Part shown: positions 26,774 through 35,690 of the stretch, in pieces
Layout of the letters: every line of letters starts with the position of its first letter
How positions within the stretch are numbered: position 1 is the first letter of the stretch
Source of the DNA: Solibacillus daqui
GTDB lineage: Bacteria > Bacillota > Bacilli > Bacillales_A > Planococcaceae
Direction: 5' to 3'
Length of the DNA: 64,000 nt
NCBI RefSeq assembly: GCF_028747805.1
Contig: NZ_CP114887.1
Span: 3,204,001 to 3,268,000 of the forward strand
The notes under the pieces: generated by a model
Told to the model about the DNA's origin: nothing
Seen by the model: the letters and a program-made list of their open reading frames with translations, nothing else
Database searches by the model: none
Made by a program: the position numbers and the translations under genes

Positions 26774-26852
26774 TAGGGAATGAACTAGTAAAGTATAGGG
26801 ATTTTTATATTTAACGCATAGGGCTTTCCCTTATAGTGATAGTTGTTATTAA
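26774..26852 (+). promoter_or_regulatory. Promoter of the GAF-EAL gene with three phased TAGGG sites
   Basis: TAGGG occurs at 26774, 26796 and 26819, that is, every 22-23 bp (two helical turns). The third is half of CATAGGG-CTTT-CCCTTA (26817-26832). TATTAA at 26847-26852 lies 28 nt after the third TAGGG, the same distance as TATAAT in the 23352 promoter. This fits cooperative binding by the adjacent NarL-type regulator. Confidence 0.55.
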
Positions 26853-26916
26853 TTGTAATAATAGTAAATAAGAATACTCCGACAAATTCATAACTTTTTT
26901 GAAAAGAGGGAAATTG

Positions 26917-28251
26917 ATGATCACAGTTCAGAAATCCTTATTTGAGAATCAAACAACTATTATCCATATGATTTCATCCGGTATGCCATTAATTAAAATA
27001 CTAAATTTTATTGTGAATAGCATTGAAAATTCGTGCGATCCTTTTAGTCTGTATGGGGCCATCATGTTGTACAATCCCACACTAGATCAATTAGGGGAAA
27101 CCGTGAGTTCCTCTCTCCCTACAAACTTTATAAATTCTATGGAACCAGTAGAAGTCAGTCCTTATGGAGGTTCATGTGGAGCTGCTGCCTATTTAAAACA
27201 ACCGGTTATCGTATCAGATATTGAAAATAATCCTATTTTGGAAAAACAACGAAATAATGCAATTGTACATGGATTTCGTGCTTGTTTTTCAACACCTCTT
27301 CTCTCTTCAAAAAATGAATTATTAGGAACAATTGCAATTTATAGTAGAGAGTTAGGAAATCCAGTTGAAAAAACGTTACATGCCGTCGATTTTTATAGCA
27401 AACTAGCCTCTATGGCCATAGAGATTTCAAATAACAGTAATTGTACTCCCCTTTATTCATTTGAAATAGATAATCGTTTAAAAGAAAAAAACGAAAAAGT
27501 ATTAACTGAATTATATACAGCCTTAGAAAATGAAGAATTTGAGGTATATTTTCAACCCTTCTTTGGTGTAAACGAACAATTACTAGCTGTCGAAGCACTT
27601 ATTCGTTGGAATCATCCTCATTTAGGATTATTGTCACCAGCCTCTTTTCTACCTGTTGCTGAGGAAACAGGATTTATTCTTAACATAGAAAAATGGGTTT
27701 TAACTCAATCTATTTATAAATTGAAAAAGTTACATCAATATGGTTGGCCTGATTTAAGCCTTTCTGTTAATATTTCTGCCCAACAATTTGACAATCCTCG
27801 TTTTCCCGAAATGGTGGCAGAGCTTTTAGAAAGGATGTCGCTCCAACCAAAAAATCTAACTCTTGAAGTAACTGAACGGTTTCTTATTCACCAAGAAAAT
27901 GTCGATACAGTCAATCGCCTAAGGGCAACTGGAATAAAATTATCCATAGATGATTTTGGCACTTCTTATTCTTCCTTAAAGTATTTGAAAGAATTAAAAA
28001 TTGATGAAATAAAGATTGATCGTAGCTTTATATCAAACTTAGAAATGGATGAGACTAGTCAAAAAATAGTTAAAATGATGATAACGCTCGGTCATCAACT
28101 GAACTTAAATATTGTCGCTGAAGGTGTTGAAACAGAAAAGCAACTACAATTATTAAAGAAGATGAAATGCGATTCATTCCAAGGGTTTTTATTTAGTAAA
28201 CCGATTTCGTTTGATCACTTGAAAAAAGTCTTTCTTTCAACAATGAAATGA
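26917..28251 (+). CDS. GAF-EAL protein, probable c-di-GMP phosphodiesterase
   Basis: 444 residues from ATG 26917 (AAAAGAGGG is 6 nt upstream; a TTG at 26899 lacks a site). An N-terminal GAF domain (about 10-165) has the conserved S-P-Y-G-G-S-C-G-A-A and F-R-A-C-F-S-T-P-L. The EAL domain (about 195-440) keeps all main catalytic elements: E-A-L-I-R-W, N-I-S, E-V-T-E, D-D-F-G-T, K-I-D and E-G-V-E. Hydrolysis of c-di-GMP in the cytoplasm, tuned by the GAF ligand, is therefore likely. It is divergent from the kinase/regulator operon and shares operator-like sequences with the kinase-like gene at 23434. Confidence 0.92.
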   Translation: MITVQKSLFENQTTIIHMISSGMPLIKILNFIVNSIENSCDPFSLYGAIMLYNPTLDQLGETVSSSLPTNFINSMEPVEVSPYGGSCGAAAYLKQPVIVSDIENNPILEKQRNNAIVHGFRACFSTPLLSSKNELLGTIAIYSRELGNPVEKTLHAVDFYSKLASMAIEISNNSNCTPLYSFEIDNRLKEKNEKVLTELYTALENEEFEVYFQPFFGVNEQLLAVEALIRWNHPHLGLLSPASFLPVAEETGFILNIEKWVLTQSIYKLKKLHQYGWPDLSLSVNISAQQFDNPRFPEMVAELLERMSLQPKNLTLEVTERFLIHQENVDTVNRLRATGIKLSIDDFGTSYSSLKYLKELKIDEIKIDRSFISNLEMDETSQKIVKMMITLGHQLNLNIVAEGVETEKQLQLLKKMKCDSFQGFLFSKPISFDHLKKVFLSTMK

Positions 28252-28302
28252 AACATGGAGTATTATCCATTGTCGAACTTGGACACATGTATAAACGCAA
28301 AA

Positions 28303-28341
28303 AAGCTCGCCACTACTGCGATAAACAGTAATGACGGGCTT
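28303..28341. terminator. Hairpin between the GAF-EAL gene and the phage lysis remnant
   Basis: AAGCTCGCCACTACTG (28303-28318) pairs with CAGTAATGACGGGCTT (28326-28341) with two mismatches. The A-run on its left gives a T-run for minus-strand transcripts, so it could serve both strands. Confidence 0.6.
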
Positions 28342-28390
28342 AAAATTATTCACGTGTACGCTCAATATAAATGAGTACATACTCTAATAA

Positions 28391-28622
28391 TTAACTTGTT
28401 GCGTAATTTTCAACATTATCATGTGGTGAAGTAAATACTCCATCTGCTACTGCTTTACGTATTAGATCGTACGCATTGCGATTTACTAATATTACATTCA
28501 ATAAAAATTTGTAATGATGCCCGCTTTACGTCTTGAAACTTTAATAGCTCAAGTACCTTCGTCAATTAACCCTTGTGCTCCGGTTCGTGATCTGTGTGAC
28601 CTGGGGAAATAATCGTAATCAT
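28391..28622 (-). pseudogene. Remnant of a phage N-acetylmuramoyl-L-alanine amidase
   Basis: The frame opens with ATG 28622 as MITIISPGHTDHEPEHKG, like the first strand and zinc-histidine of amidase_3 endolysins, then hits TAA. A second frame further on reads NRNAYDLIRKAVADGVFTSP and ends at 28391, like the C-terminal end of phage lysins. The middle (most of a normal ~200-300 aa enzyme) is missing. Its ATG overlaps the stop of the holin-like gene (ATGA), which preserves the original operon layout. Confidence 0.6.
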
Positions 28623-28801
28623 TTGCTACTACCATCCTGTGCAGTTGATTTACCAAAATAATAACCAAATACCATCGTTAAAATGGATAGTGTATACTCT
28701 ACCGGAATTCTTCCAGAAACCGCTAAATAAGCAAATACGAAAGCAAATAACAATGTAATGATTTTCCGCACTTCTATAAGTGCTATTAGTTTGATTCTCA
28801 T
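28619..28801 (-). CDS. Holin-like small membrane protein (phage remnant)
   Basis: 60 residues with two hydrophobic segments (about 10-28 and 34-48) and a short polar tail ending GKSTAQDGSSK. Small two-helix proteins of this kind lie between XhlA-type and amidase genes in Bacillus phages and act as holins or holin partners. Here those two neighbours are both broken, so the gene is probably a relic even though its own frame is intact. The ribosome site GGGAGGAG is strong, within the end of the preceding frame. Confidence 0.55.
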   Translation of the reverse strand: MRIKLIALIEVRKIITLLFAFVFAYLAVSGRIPVEYTLSILTMVFGYYFGKSTAQDGSSK

Positions 28802-28805
28802 TCCA

Positions 28806-28994
28806 CTATTCTCCTCCCAATCGATCTAATCGTTTATCCGCCGAGCTAACAGACCCTTCAACCTTTGCTACCCGTTCCGATACAGCGCGTTCTTTTTGAT
28901 CAACTTGAAAGGCTACTATCAATGATTCAACACTGCCGTTAATCGTACCCAATTTTCCTATGTTACTTGAAGTTTCAGGATGGTCATCATACCC
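28806..28994 (-). pseudogene. XhlA/hemolysin-like phage protein, N-terminus lost
   Basis: After a TAA at 28997-28995 the frame reads GYDDHPETSSNIGKLG, then a helical stretch rich in V, E and R, with KERAVSERVAKVEGSVSSAD, and ends in DRLGGE. This coiled segment resembles the phage XhlA-type protein that precedes the holin gene. No start codon with a ribosome site is present, so I treat it as a 3' fragment. With the next two features it forms a decayed lysis cassette. Confidence 0.5.
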
Positions 28995-29524
28995 TTATAA
29001 ATAATTTTTCAATTTAAAAAGCACTCATTATATAAGAAAAAAGCTGTTTATTGAACGAAAACGCATTTTTTAAAGTGGAAAATAGACAGTAACACTCTGA
29101 GAAAATAAACAATCACTTATTGTTCAATGCATGAAAAAGCCGTCGTTACAGGCTAAATCAAATTTAAAAAGCATTTGTAAAAAAATTTGCCTTACCTATT
29201 TTTTAGTATATTCGTGATATGGTGAATTTGATATACAACTTATTTAAAAATAAGCGCTATCAGATGCAAAAAAAGGCGTTTGTCACTTATTTATATTTAA
29301 GTCGTATATCGATTTAGACAAATAGCAAAAAACTGATTTGAAAAATGCGCAAATTTTTTTACTCAGTAGCAAAATCAAGCGTTAGTAAGAAATAAGATAT
29401 GCCAGTGTGCTATTTTTTATATCTCGGGCTTTCATGATAAGGATCAAAAAAATTTAAAATTCGGTGTACTTTGAAATTATAAAAAGTGCATAACGCTTAT
29501 ATATCAAGGATTTCGACACTTTAC
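28995..29524. other. Non-coding A/T-rich stretch after the lysis remnant
   Basis: About 530 nt with no supported gene. It has many short A/T inverted repeats but no strong hairpin. It may be decayed phage sequence. Confidence 0.35.
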
Positions 29525-29603
29525 GAAACGTATTTGTTTCATATGTATAGGGATGGCGGGAGTTTTGACCGAAATCTCCAAGAACGTTGTTATATCAACG
29601 TTT
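29525..29603 (+). repeat. Repeat C: GGATGGCGGG ... TTATATCAACGTTT element
   Basis: It shares with repeats at 32946-33090 and 43337-43485 the core GA[T/C]GGCGGG (29552-29560), a variable stretch, and TTATATCAACGTTT at the end (29590-29603). The core-to-end spacing (36 nt) equals that of the 43 kb copy. It marks the left end of the modular accessory region, between the phage relic and yunC. Confidence 0.55.
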
Positions 29604-29717
29604 AGCAGCTCATCTTAATTAGTTTGATTAAAATTGAAACAAACCACATAATTTCGTCCAAAACAAGTACCTATTTCTAATTGATTCATATGATTTATAT
29701 AAAAGGGGGAGAAGGTT

Positions 29718-30020
29718 ATCGTATATACTGAAACAATTGATCTTCAAGGTTATTTATTTACAGCTGTTACCGTTCATTTACCTAAAACAACATTGCTAAC
29801 GATTTCGAATGAACGTGGATACATTATGTGTGGTGCATTGGATGTCGGACTGTTAAATGAAAAATTAGCCGATCGCAAAATCATTGCCGGTCGTGCGGTT
29901 GGTGTAAGAACAATCGATGACTTATTAAAAGCGCAATTAGAATCTATCACATACGAAGCGAAAGCGTGCGGCATCGAAGAAGGTATGACTGGCGAAGAAG
30001 CGTTATTAAAAATGATTTAA
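29718..30020 (+). CDS. yunC: YunC family protein (DUF1805), probable ATC start
   Basis: About 100 residues. The block GYIMCGALDVGLLNEKL and GRAVGVRTIDDLL is the hallmark of YunC/DUF1805. The first ATG-like codon in frame (TTG 29793) would remove the N-terminal strand FTAVTVHLPKTT. Extending back, the frame stays open to a TAA at 29700; GGGGGAG (29705-29711) lies 6 nt before an in-frame ATC at 29718, which aligns with the initiator Met of Bacillus YunC. No ATG, GTG or TTG exists between. So either ATC is used as start or the base is a mutation or error. The family function is not established. Confidence 0.75.
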   Translation: MVYTETIDLQGYLFTAVTVHLPKTTLLTISNERGYIMCGALDVGLLNEKLADRKIIAGRAVGVRTIDDLLKAQLESITYEAKACGIEEGMTGEEALLKMI

Positions 30021-30224
30021 ATTGGATTCATAGCCAAATACGTAATTTCAGGGAAAATGAGATCCATCCCTAACAAGCTTTTACCAGCAAATTTTCCTGT
30101 GCAAAAGATGACTGGCATCTAGATACAATATTCTTTCTTGCAAAAAACCGCTCTTTCAATTTCTCGAAAAAGCGGTCTATATATTTTTCATTGCCTATTT
30201 CTAGGTACAATCACATTTGTATAT

Positions 30225-30536
30225 TTAAATCGCTTTATTATAATAAGAAGCTTTGTTCCCTTTACTTCTCTTTACGGCTAGAAGCTCTTCTAATTTCTGA
30301 ATATATTCATGATTTGTTGATATTCTTGTAAGGCTTGTTAATAAATATGGTCTCAATCCGGAATTGATTTTTTGGCATCGCGCAAGATTAATTAAATACT
30401 TGGCCATCTTAAAAGACTTCAAGTGCGTATGTCCATTTTTAAACTCCTTCTTCGTATTGACGACCATAAATTCTTGCTTTCGCCCTTTATTAAAAGGAAT
30501 AATAATAAACTCATCTTTTTTGAAAATTTGATTCAT
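30225..30536 (-). CDS. Small protein of unknown function
   Basis: 103 residues, basic, no membrane helix. The start has a good ribosome site (AAAAGGATGAGG) and the sequence HTHLKSFKMAKYLINLA looks conserved in style rather than random. I do not recognise a domain. It stands alone between yunC and an intergenic stretch. Confidence 0.5.
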   Translation of the reverse strand: MNQIFKKDEFIIIPFNKGRKQEFMVVNTKKEFKNGHTHLKSFKMAKYLINLARCQKINSGLRPYLLTSLTRISTNHEYIQKLEELLAVKRSKGNKASYYNKAI

Positions 30537-30978
30537 ATTATCCTCATCCTTTTCTCGAATATACTCATAAACGGTCTTTCACTTACAGAGAAATACCAAT
30601 CACTCCGCTTTCCTACACGCCCCTCTCGCCTCATTTGTTTTATTGGTCTTACTTCTCCTTACTCTATTTATCGATTACTATATTCCAAATTCAATGAAAT
30701 AAGCACCTTTTTTAATATAATTAACAATTCAATCACGTTTTTACATCGTTTTAATATAGAATATTGCGAACTTAAAGGCAAGGGTAGGACAATTGCTGCT
30801 ATTTCTTCAAAAAAAGAAAGGTGTCTGCCAAGTTATAAGGGTTTAGAGGGTGGAATTAACTCCGAAAGTTGTGCTAGTCAAATTCGGCATATCTAAATTT
30901 TAAAAAAAGACTAAGAAAACCCTTTTTAGGTTAGAATACTCATAATTTATAAATCAGTGTAAAAAGGATGATTATTAA
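30537..30978. other. Non-coding stretch
   Basis: About 440 nt. A plus-strand frame crosses it but has no ribosome site and unlikely composition, so I call no gene. AAAAAGGATGATT just before 30979 serves the next gene. Confidence 0.35.
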
Positions 30979-31452
30979 ATGAGTGTTATAGTACTAGAAA
31001 ACAAAAGGATTATTCTAAAAGGGATTAATAGATATGAGTTAAATTCTGATGGGATATATTATAGAAATGATACGGAAGAGGAAAGATTTCTTTTCATATT
31101 TCTTATTAATAGCAATGAACTTTGGAGTGAGTATTATTTCAAATTTTTATATATTGAGATGGATGATGGCAATTTGTATAAATATTTTTCTGATAAAAAA
31201 TTATATGATGTAATGCAGAAAATGGCTAAATATTTTGAAGAAAAGGGCATTGGTAGTGAGGTAGAAAATTGTTTTTATGATTATCATTCTGATAGTTACG
31301 ATTGTGAAGATTTAGAAGATATACTAGAAGAAGATGAGCATTTAGGACAAGCTGTTGAAAGTTATGTAAAAATTAGAGATACGTTCAAATTCGTTAATGA
31401 AGATATTTCAGTTATAGCGAATAGAATAGATAATGCTTTTGGAATTATATAA
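30979..31452 (+). CDS. Acidic protein of unknown function
   Basis: 157 residues, low pI, no signal or membrane helix. A mixed beta/alpha first half and a strongly acidic run (D-C-E-D-L-E-D-I-L-E-E-D-E) near residue 112 are visible. Acidic, single-domain, orphan proteins like this are sometimes immunity proteins, but no toxin gene is adjacent, so I assign no role. AAAAGGA lies about 11 nt upstream of the ATG. Confidence 0.5.
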   Translation: MSVIVLENKRIILKGINRYELNSDGIYYRNDTEEERFLFIFLINSNELWSEYYFKFLYIEMDDGNLYKYFSDKKLYDVMQKMAKYFEEKGIGSEVENCFYDYHSDSYDCEDLEDILEEDEHLGQAVESYVKIRDTFKFVNEDISVIANRIDNAFGII

Positions 31453-31560
31453 GCGGTACAACCCACCCACTCTTTAAAGAGGTATTTCCAAAATTTGTTT
31501 TATAACAATACATTAATTTGTTAATAATAATGAAACATCCATTTTCAAAAGGAGTTTCTC

Positions 31561-32808
31561 ATGACAAAAAAATTAATTCAGGCTATTTCCGAACATTCCC
31601 TGCCATTAAGTGATGCAAGTTTAAATAAAATTGTGGAGGCAATTGGAGACGCAAAAATTGTGATGATAGGCGAAGCGTCCCACGGAACATCAGAATTTTA
31701 TAAAATTCGTGCTGAGCTCTCAAAAAAGTTAATTGAACAAAAAGGATTTCAACTGATTGCAGTAGAAGGAGATTGGCCATCCGCTCAAACAGTGAACCGA
31801 TATGTAAAGGGCTACAGTGTGGAAGGTGAAACCATAAAAGATGTTTTAATGAAAGCTTTCCATCGTTGGCCAACATGGATGTGGGCAAATGAAGAAGTCG
31901 CAACCTTTACTGAATGGCTAAAAGAGATCAATAGAAATCGCGAACAAAAAGTAGGCTTTTATGGCATAGATTTATATAGCCTATTCGAATCAATTGATGA
32001 AGTATTAAAATTCTTATCGAATAAGCCTCAATATCAGGTTGATTTAGAGCATGCAAAAAAGGCTTTTACTTGCTTTGAACCGTACAATCGTATGCCAGAG
32101 CATTACGCCCTTTCCACAGCTCAATTTTCTGATGAATGTATTAGCGAAGTAGCTTCCTTATTACACTCATTACGTAATCATGAAGAACTTTATTCGAGTA
32201 GGCAGGAAGAAGATTTAAATGTCGTGATGAATGCACTCGTAGCCAAAAATGCAGAAGCGTACTACCGAAAGATGATGTCAGATGAAAAATCGTGGAATAC
32301 GCGCGATTATCATATGGTGGAAGCGATTCATGAATTACGCAAATATTACGGAGAAGAAACAAAGATCATCGTTTGGGAGCATAACACACATATTGGTGAT
32401 GCTTCTGAAACATCAATGAAAAATGAGCAAATGATAAATGTCGGTCAAGTTATTCGAGAGCAATGTGGGAAGGAAAACACCTATGCAATTGGTTTTGGCA
32501 CGTATGAAGGCACTGTGATTGCTGCAGATAGTTGGGGGGACCCTTTTAAAATCATAAAAGTTCCACCAGCAATACTAAGCAAATGGGAAGGCCAACTCCA
32601 TGCAGCAAGTCCAGAAGATAAAGTATTATTATTTAATGATGAAAATAGAGAGTTATTTAATGATTGGATTGGTCACCGTGCGATTGGCGTTGTGTATAAT
32701 CCCGCGTTCGAAGCCTACGGAAATTACGTTCCTTCCAGAGTTGGTAGCAGGTACGATGCATTTATTTACATCGATCAAACGAACGCTTTAAATCCTTTAC
32801 AACAATGA
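31561..32808 (+). CDS. Erythromycin esterase family hydrolase
   Basis: 415 residues. It has the family motifs MIGEASHGTSEFYKIRAEL (about 36), VEGDWPSA (about 68), the W-M-W-A-N-E-E block (about 112), Y-G-I-D-L-Y-S and V-W-E-H-N-T-H-I-G-D (about 285). EreA/EreB open the macrolide ring through a His/Glu-based site, and those residues are present (H of GEASHG, E74-type, H of EHNTH). Many chromosomal family members have no known substrate, so macrolide resistance is not shown. AAAAGGAG precedes the ATG. It is followed by a bidirectional terminator. Confidence 0.85.
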   Translation: MTKKLIQAISEHSLPLSDASLNKIVEAIGDAKIVMIGEASHGTSEFYKIRAELSKKLIEQKGFQLIAVEGDWPSAQTVNRYVKGYSVEGETIKDVLMKAFHRWPTWMWANEEVATFTEWLKEINRNREQKVGFYGIDLYSLFESIDEVLKFLSNKPQYQVDLEHAKKAFTCFEPYNRMPEHYALSTAQFSDECISEVASLLHSLRNHEELYSSRQEEDLNVVMNALVAKNAEAYYRKMMSDEKSWNTRDYHMVEAIHELRKYYGEETKIIVWEHNTHIGDASETSMKNEQMINVGQVIREQCGKENTYAIGFGTYEGTVIAADSWGDPFKIIKVPPAILSKWEGQLHAASPEDKVLLFNDENRELFNDWIGHRAIGVVYNPAFEAYGNYVPSRVGSRYDAFIYIDQTNALNPLQQ

Positions 32809-32823
32809 CAATAAAGTAAGCAA

Positions 32824-32857
32824 CACCTCAGAAGTACCGTCTACTTTTGGGGCGTTT
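32824..32857. terminator. Terminator after the erythromycin-esterase-like gene
   Basis: CCTCAGAAGTA (32826-32836) pairs with TACTTTTGGGG (32842-32852) using G-T pairs. A short T-run follows. Confidence 0.6.
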
Positions 32858-32945
32858 CGTTGCGATCATCCAAGTGTTCAACCTTCACCTTTTTATAGTA
32901 TTTATATATATTTAATAAAAGTACCAGTACTAGGCACAGTCACAT

Positions 32946-33090
32946 AGAAAAGGGATATTGCCTAAGAGTTCAACTCCTGTTTAAAATCCCTAGTCTTTAA
33001 AATGTTGATATGACTGCATTTACAGCCAATTTTTATGAAGATGGCGGGGGTATGCCCTGTCGTCGCGGAATGCAGTTATATCAAGGGTTT
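32946..33090 (+). repeat. Repeat A (decayed copy of the 43 kb recombination-type element)
   Basis: Starts AGAAAAGGGATATTG as does repeat B at 43337, and stays clearly similar through AAGAGTTCAACT, GTTGATATGACT, AGCCA and GATGGCGGG, ending GTTATATCAAGGGTTT. The internal AAGGGATATTG inverted repeat of B is broken here. Together A and B bracket the 33.1-43.3 kb module in direct orientation, as att-like sites of an integrated element would. Confidence 0.65.
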
Positions 33091-33126
33091 ATAGCCATCC
33101 TGACCATTTTGAACATGTTTTTGACC

Positions 33127-34149
33127 TTAAATACTTGAATTATTTACGGGGACATTTTGCAAGTATGATTTATATTGCGGGTATTTTTCAATTAAATGAC
33201 TTAAAGCTATAATTAAATTTTCATCTTTAGCCTTTATTCTCAGATACTTTAACAGTGTGTCAATATCTATTGAGTCATTTACTGAATATAATTCAAATAA
33301 ATTTTTAGCTTTTTTATCTAACGAATTAAACACTGCATCGGATTCATATCTATTCCTTAATTTAAGCAATGTTATAAAATTTTCGTGTTTTATAGTACCA
33401 TCATTTATTAAAGAAATTTTTTGATTGAAAAAGTCTACATCAAAACTTATAGCATTACTAATTTCTTCTTTATAAGGCATAGTAATAGGATATTGTGGTG
33501 TTACATCACCTTTACCTTCATGTGCTTTATTACAAGCTATACAAGAAGAAATCAAATTATATGGATTCATTGAAAGTAAAGGGAACTTCGATTTCGGAAA
33601 AAAGTGCTCAATATTATTATTTGAATTAACTACTACTGTATCTAAATCGCAATAAGGACATACAGACAGCTCGTTTTCTTTTTTAAAATTCTCATGGAAA
33701 GATGAACGGTTATAATTAGACATATTTAACATTCTCCATATGTTCATGTCTACAAATAACTTATTGTAATAAAAATCAACAAATAAAATTTTAACTTCAT
33801 TTGGTAAAGTTTCTTCAATAATATTATAATTCTTCAATTCTATATTTTTATTTTGATAAATATATATTTTAACAATCCTCTTTATATTACTTTTATCCTG
33901 TGTAACTAATAGTTCCTTTATATTTCCCTTCAATTTAATGCCATTTGATTTTAATTCCATTATATAATCAATCAAATCTTTTTTATCAGAAGATAATATT
34001 GCATATGTATTTGTATTCTGCCAAAAATCAGTATTATAGTTGACTGTTTTTCCAGACAATTCTAATAAAATTTTAAGAATTTTTGTTATTACGTTAGTTT
34101 TAAAAGCGTTTAAAAAAATATAATTAACATCGTTAGTTACTTTCCACAT
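33127..34149 (-). CDS. HNH endonuclease of a Septu-like pair (PtuB-type)
   Basis: 340 residues. A treble-clef HNH core is visible from about 165: C-P-Y-C, then N-I-E-H-F-F-P-K-S, NPYNLISSCIACNKAHEGKG. The four Cys bind zinc and the first His of E-H-F-F is catalytic. The N-terminal 160 residues are unassigned. Its start overlaps the end of the ATPase gene by 17 nt, the usual layout of ATPase/HNH defence pairs such as Septu. It likely cuts DNA (or tRNA in some relatives) when the ATPase is triggered by phage. The exact subtype is not settled. Confidence 0.75.
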   Translation of the reverse strand: MWKVTNDVNYIFLNAFKTNVITKILKILLELSGKTVNYNTDFWQNTNTYAILSSDKKDLIDYIMELKSNGIKLKGNIKELLVTQDKSNIKRIVKIYIYQNKNIELKNYNIIEETLPNEVKILFVDFYYNKLFVDMNIWRMLNMSNYNRSSFHENFKKENELSVCPYCDLDTVVVNSNNNIEHFFPKSKFPLLSMNPYNLISSCIACNKAHEGKGDVTPQYPITMPYKEEISNAISFDVDFFNQKISLINDGTIKHENFITLLKLRNRYESDAVFNSLDKKAKNLFELYSVNDSIDIDTLLKYLRIKAKDENLIIALSHLIEKYPQYKSYLQNVPVNNSSI

Positions 34150-35464
34150 TATTTTTCCTCAACATTTCGTTAAATACTTTGAATCTCATATAAGATTCGC
34201 CTAAATAATCGAAAATCTCTTTTAATTCATCAACTGTACCATTTGCAACTTTTTCAGATACGATTGCTTCTGTGTAATTGTTATTATATGTGTTAGTAAA
34301 AAATATACTATTTATTTCCGCTTCGCTTGCTAAAAACGTTTTTGTACTTTGTGGTAAATTTCTAAATGTACCATTTTGAACTGTAATAATATTTTCTGGA
34401 AATAAAGTATTTATAAAAGTATAGTTATGTGTCGAAATAAGAAAATGCACATTATATTTCTTAAAAAAATAATTTAAGATAGTAATTATTTGTTTTGTCC
34501 ACGCAGGATTTAAATGTAACTCTGGTTCCTCGATTACAATTATAGAATTGTCTTCGATTTCTGTAAGAATTGATAATATGCGAACAAAAAACATTTTTTC
34601 ACCCGAACTCATATTTCTCAGGTTGACATGTACTCCATTTTTAATAAAACTTAAATCATTTAAATAGAGTTCCCCATTGGCTTGTTTATGCATTAATAGG
34701 TCAAAGGTTATTCCATTAATTTCTACCCATCCTTCTGCATCCATATACTCTGATATAACTGAATCGCCACTATAATCCAAATCATACACACGTACTTTAT
34801 TTTCAAAAGTCAAATTAAATATTTCAAAAACATTTACTAAAGATTCCTTATCTTCTTTAAAGATTTCAATAAAATTTGCTATCCCATTTGAAATAGAATT
34901 AAAACTATAATGATTTGCTCCATATATTTTAGATATGTCGTAAATGCTTACTCTTTTTTCACCAATATAAGTTCTCGGTCTTTCAAAAGGATATTCGCCG
35001 TGGAAGGAGAATACACTACCTATTATTTTTGAAGGCAAAAATCGTTTAATTTGATCATAAGTTACTACATCTCCATACTTAAAATCTTCTTTATTAAATT
35101 TTCCCTTTTTAAAAGGATCTGTTTCTAATAATAATGAATAACCTATTACATCTTTAATAGCAATATAGATACTTTCTTCATATTTTTGAATTAATACTCT
35201 ATGTTTTTTTCCTTCTACAGTAATACTGTAGAATAGAAAAAAATTAGAAAATATTCTATTGTGGTATCTCTCTAAATTATGAAATATGTTAGTAATCATA
35301 CTTAAAAGTGTTGTTTTTCCTTGTCCATTTTCACCAACTAATACTGTGAAATTATTGCTATAGTAATCTTTATAGTAACTTGGGTAACTCCCAGAGGGTT
35401 TAAAAACTATGCTCTGGTTCTCAATAATTTTGTAGTTCTCAACCTGAAGAAACAATAATTCCAT
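34133..35464 (-). CDS. SMC/ABC-like AAA ATPase of a Septu-like pair (PtuA-type)
   Basis: 443 residues. Walker A GENGQGKTT (about 44), a long central region, the ABC signature MSSGEKMFFVRIL (about 287), Walker B IIVIEEPELHLNPAWT (about 313) and the switch histidine F-L-I-S-T-H-N-Y are all present. This is the AAA_15/21 type ATPase found in Septu, OLD-like and retron effector systems. There is no TOPRIM domain, so it is not an OLD nuclease itself; the partner HNH protein would be the effector. It is the first gene of the pair, with a 900-nt non-coding region before it. Confidence 0.8.
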   Translation of the reverse strand: MELLFLQVENYKIIENQSIVFKPSGSYPSYYKDYYSNNFTVLVGENGQGKTTLLSMITNIFHNLERYHNRIFSNFFLFYSITVEGKKHRVLIQKYEESIYIAIKDVIGYSLLLETDPFKKGKFNKEDFKYGDVVTYDQIKRFLPSKIIGSVFSFHGEYPFERPRTYIGEKRVSIYDISKIYGANHYSFNSISNGIANFIEIFKEDKESLVNVFEIFNLTFENKVRVYDLDYSGDSVISEYMDAEGWVEINGITFDLLMHKQANGELYLNDLSFIKNGVHVNLRNMSSGEKMFFVRILSILTEIEDNSIIVIEEPELHLNPAWTKQIITILNYFFKKYNVHFLISTHNYTFINTLFPENIITVQNGTFRNLPQSTKTFLASEAEINSIFFTNTYNNNYTEAIVSEKVANGTVDELKEIFDYLGESYMRFKVFNEMLRKNNVESN

Positions 35465-35690
35465 AATAACTCACTCCAATCATCTAAATTTTACCATATT
35501 TTTCAACTGTAAAGTTTTTTATGTATAAGAAATACAATTTCTCTTCTACTAATTTTGCTATATAGACGGCCTTATTTTTAATTTCTTGAAAGTTGCCGAA
35601 TACTATATATATGTTTTTAGATTTTCTTATTAAAGCTTTTAACTTCACCTTCTTTTAAATTTAATAAATATGCACTGGATATAGGAAATT

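Noticed and set aside
30423..30896. Plus-strand open frame of 157 codons
   Set aside because: It runs antisense over the 103-residue gene, lacks a ribosome site and has non-protein-like composition.
33127..35464. OLD/Gabija assignment for the ATPase/HNH pair
   Set aside because: The ATPase has no TOPRIM domain and the partner is an HNH protein rather than a UvrD-like helicase, so Septu-like fits better.
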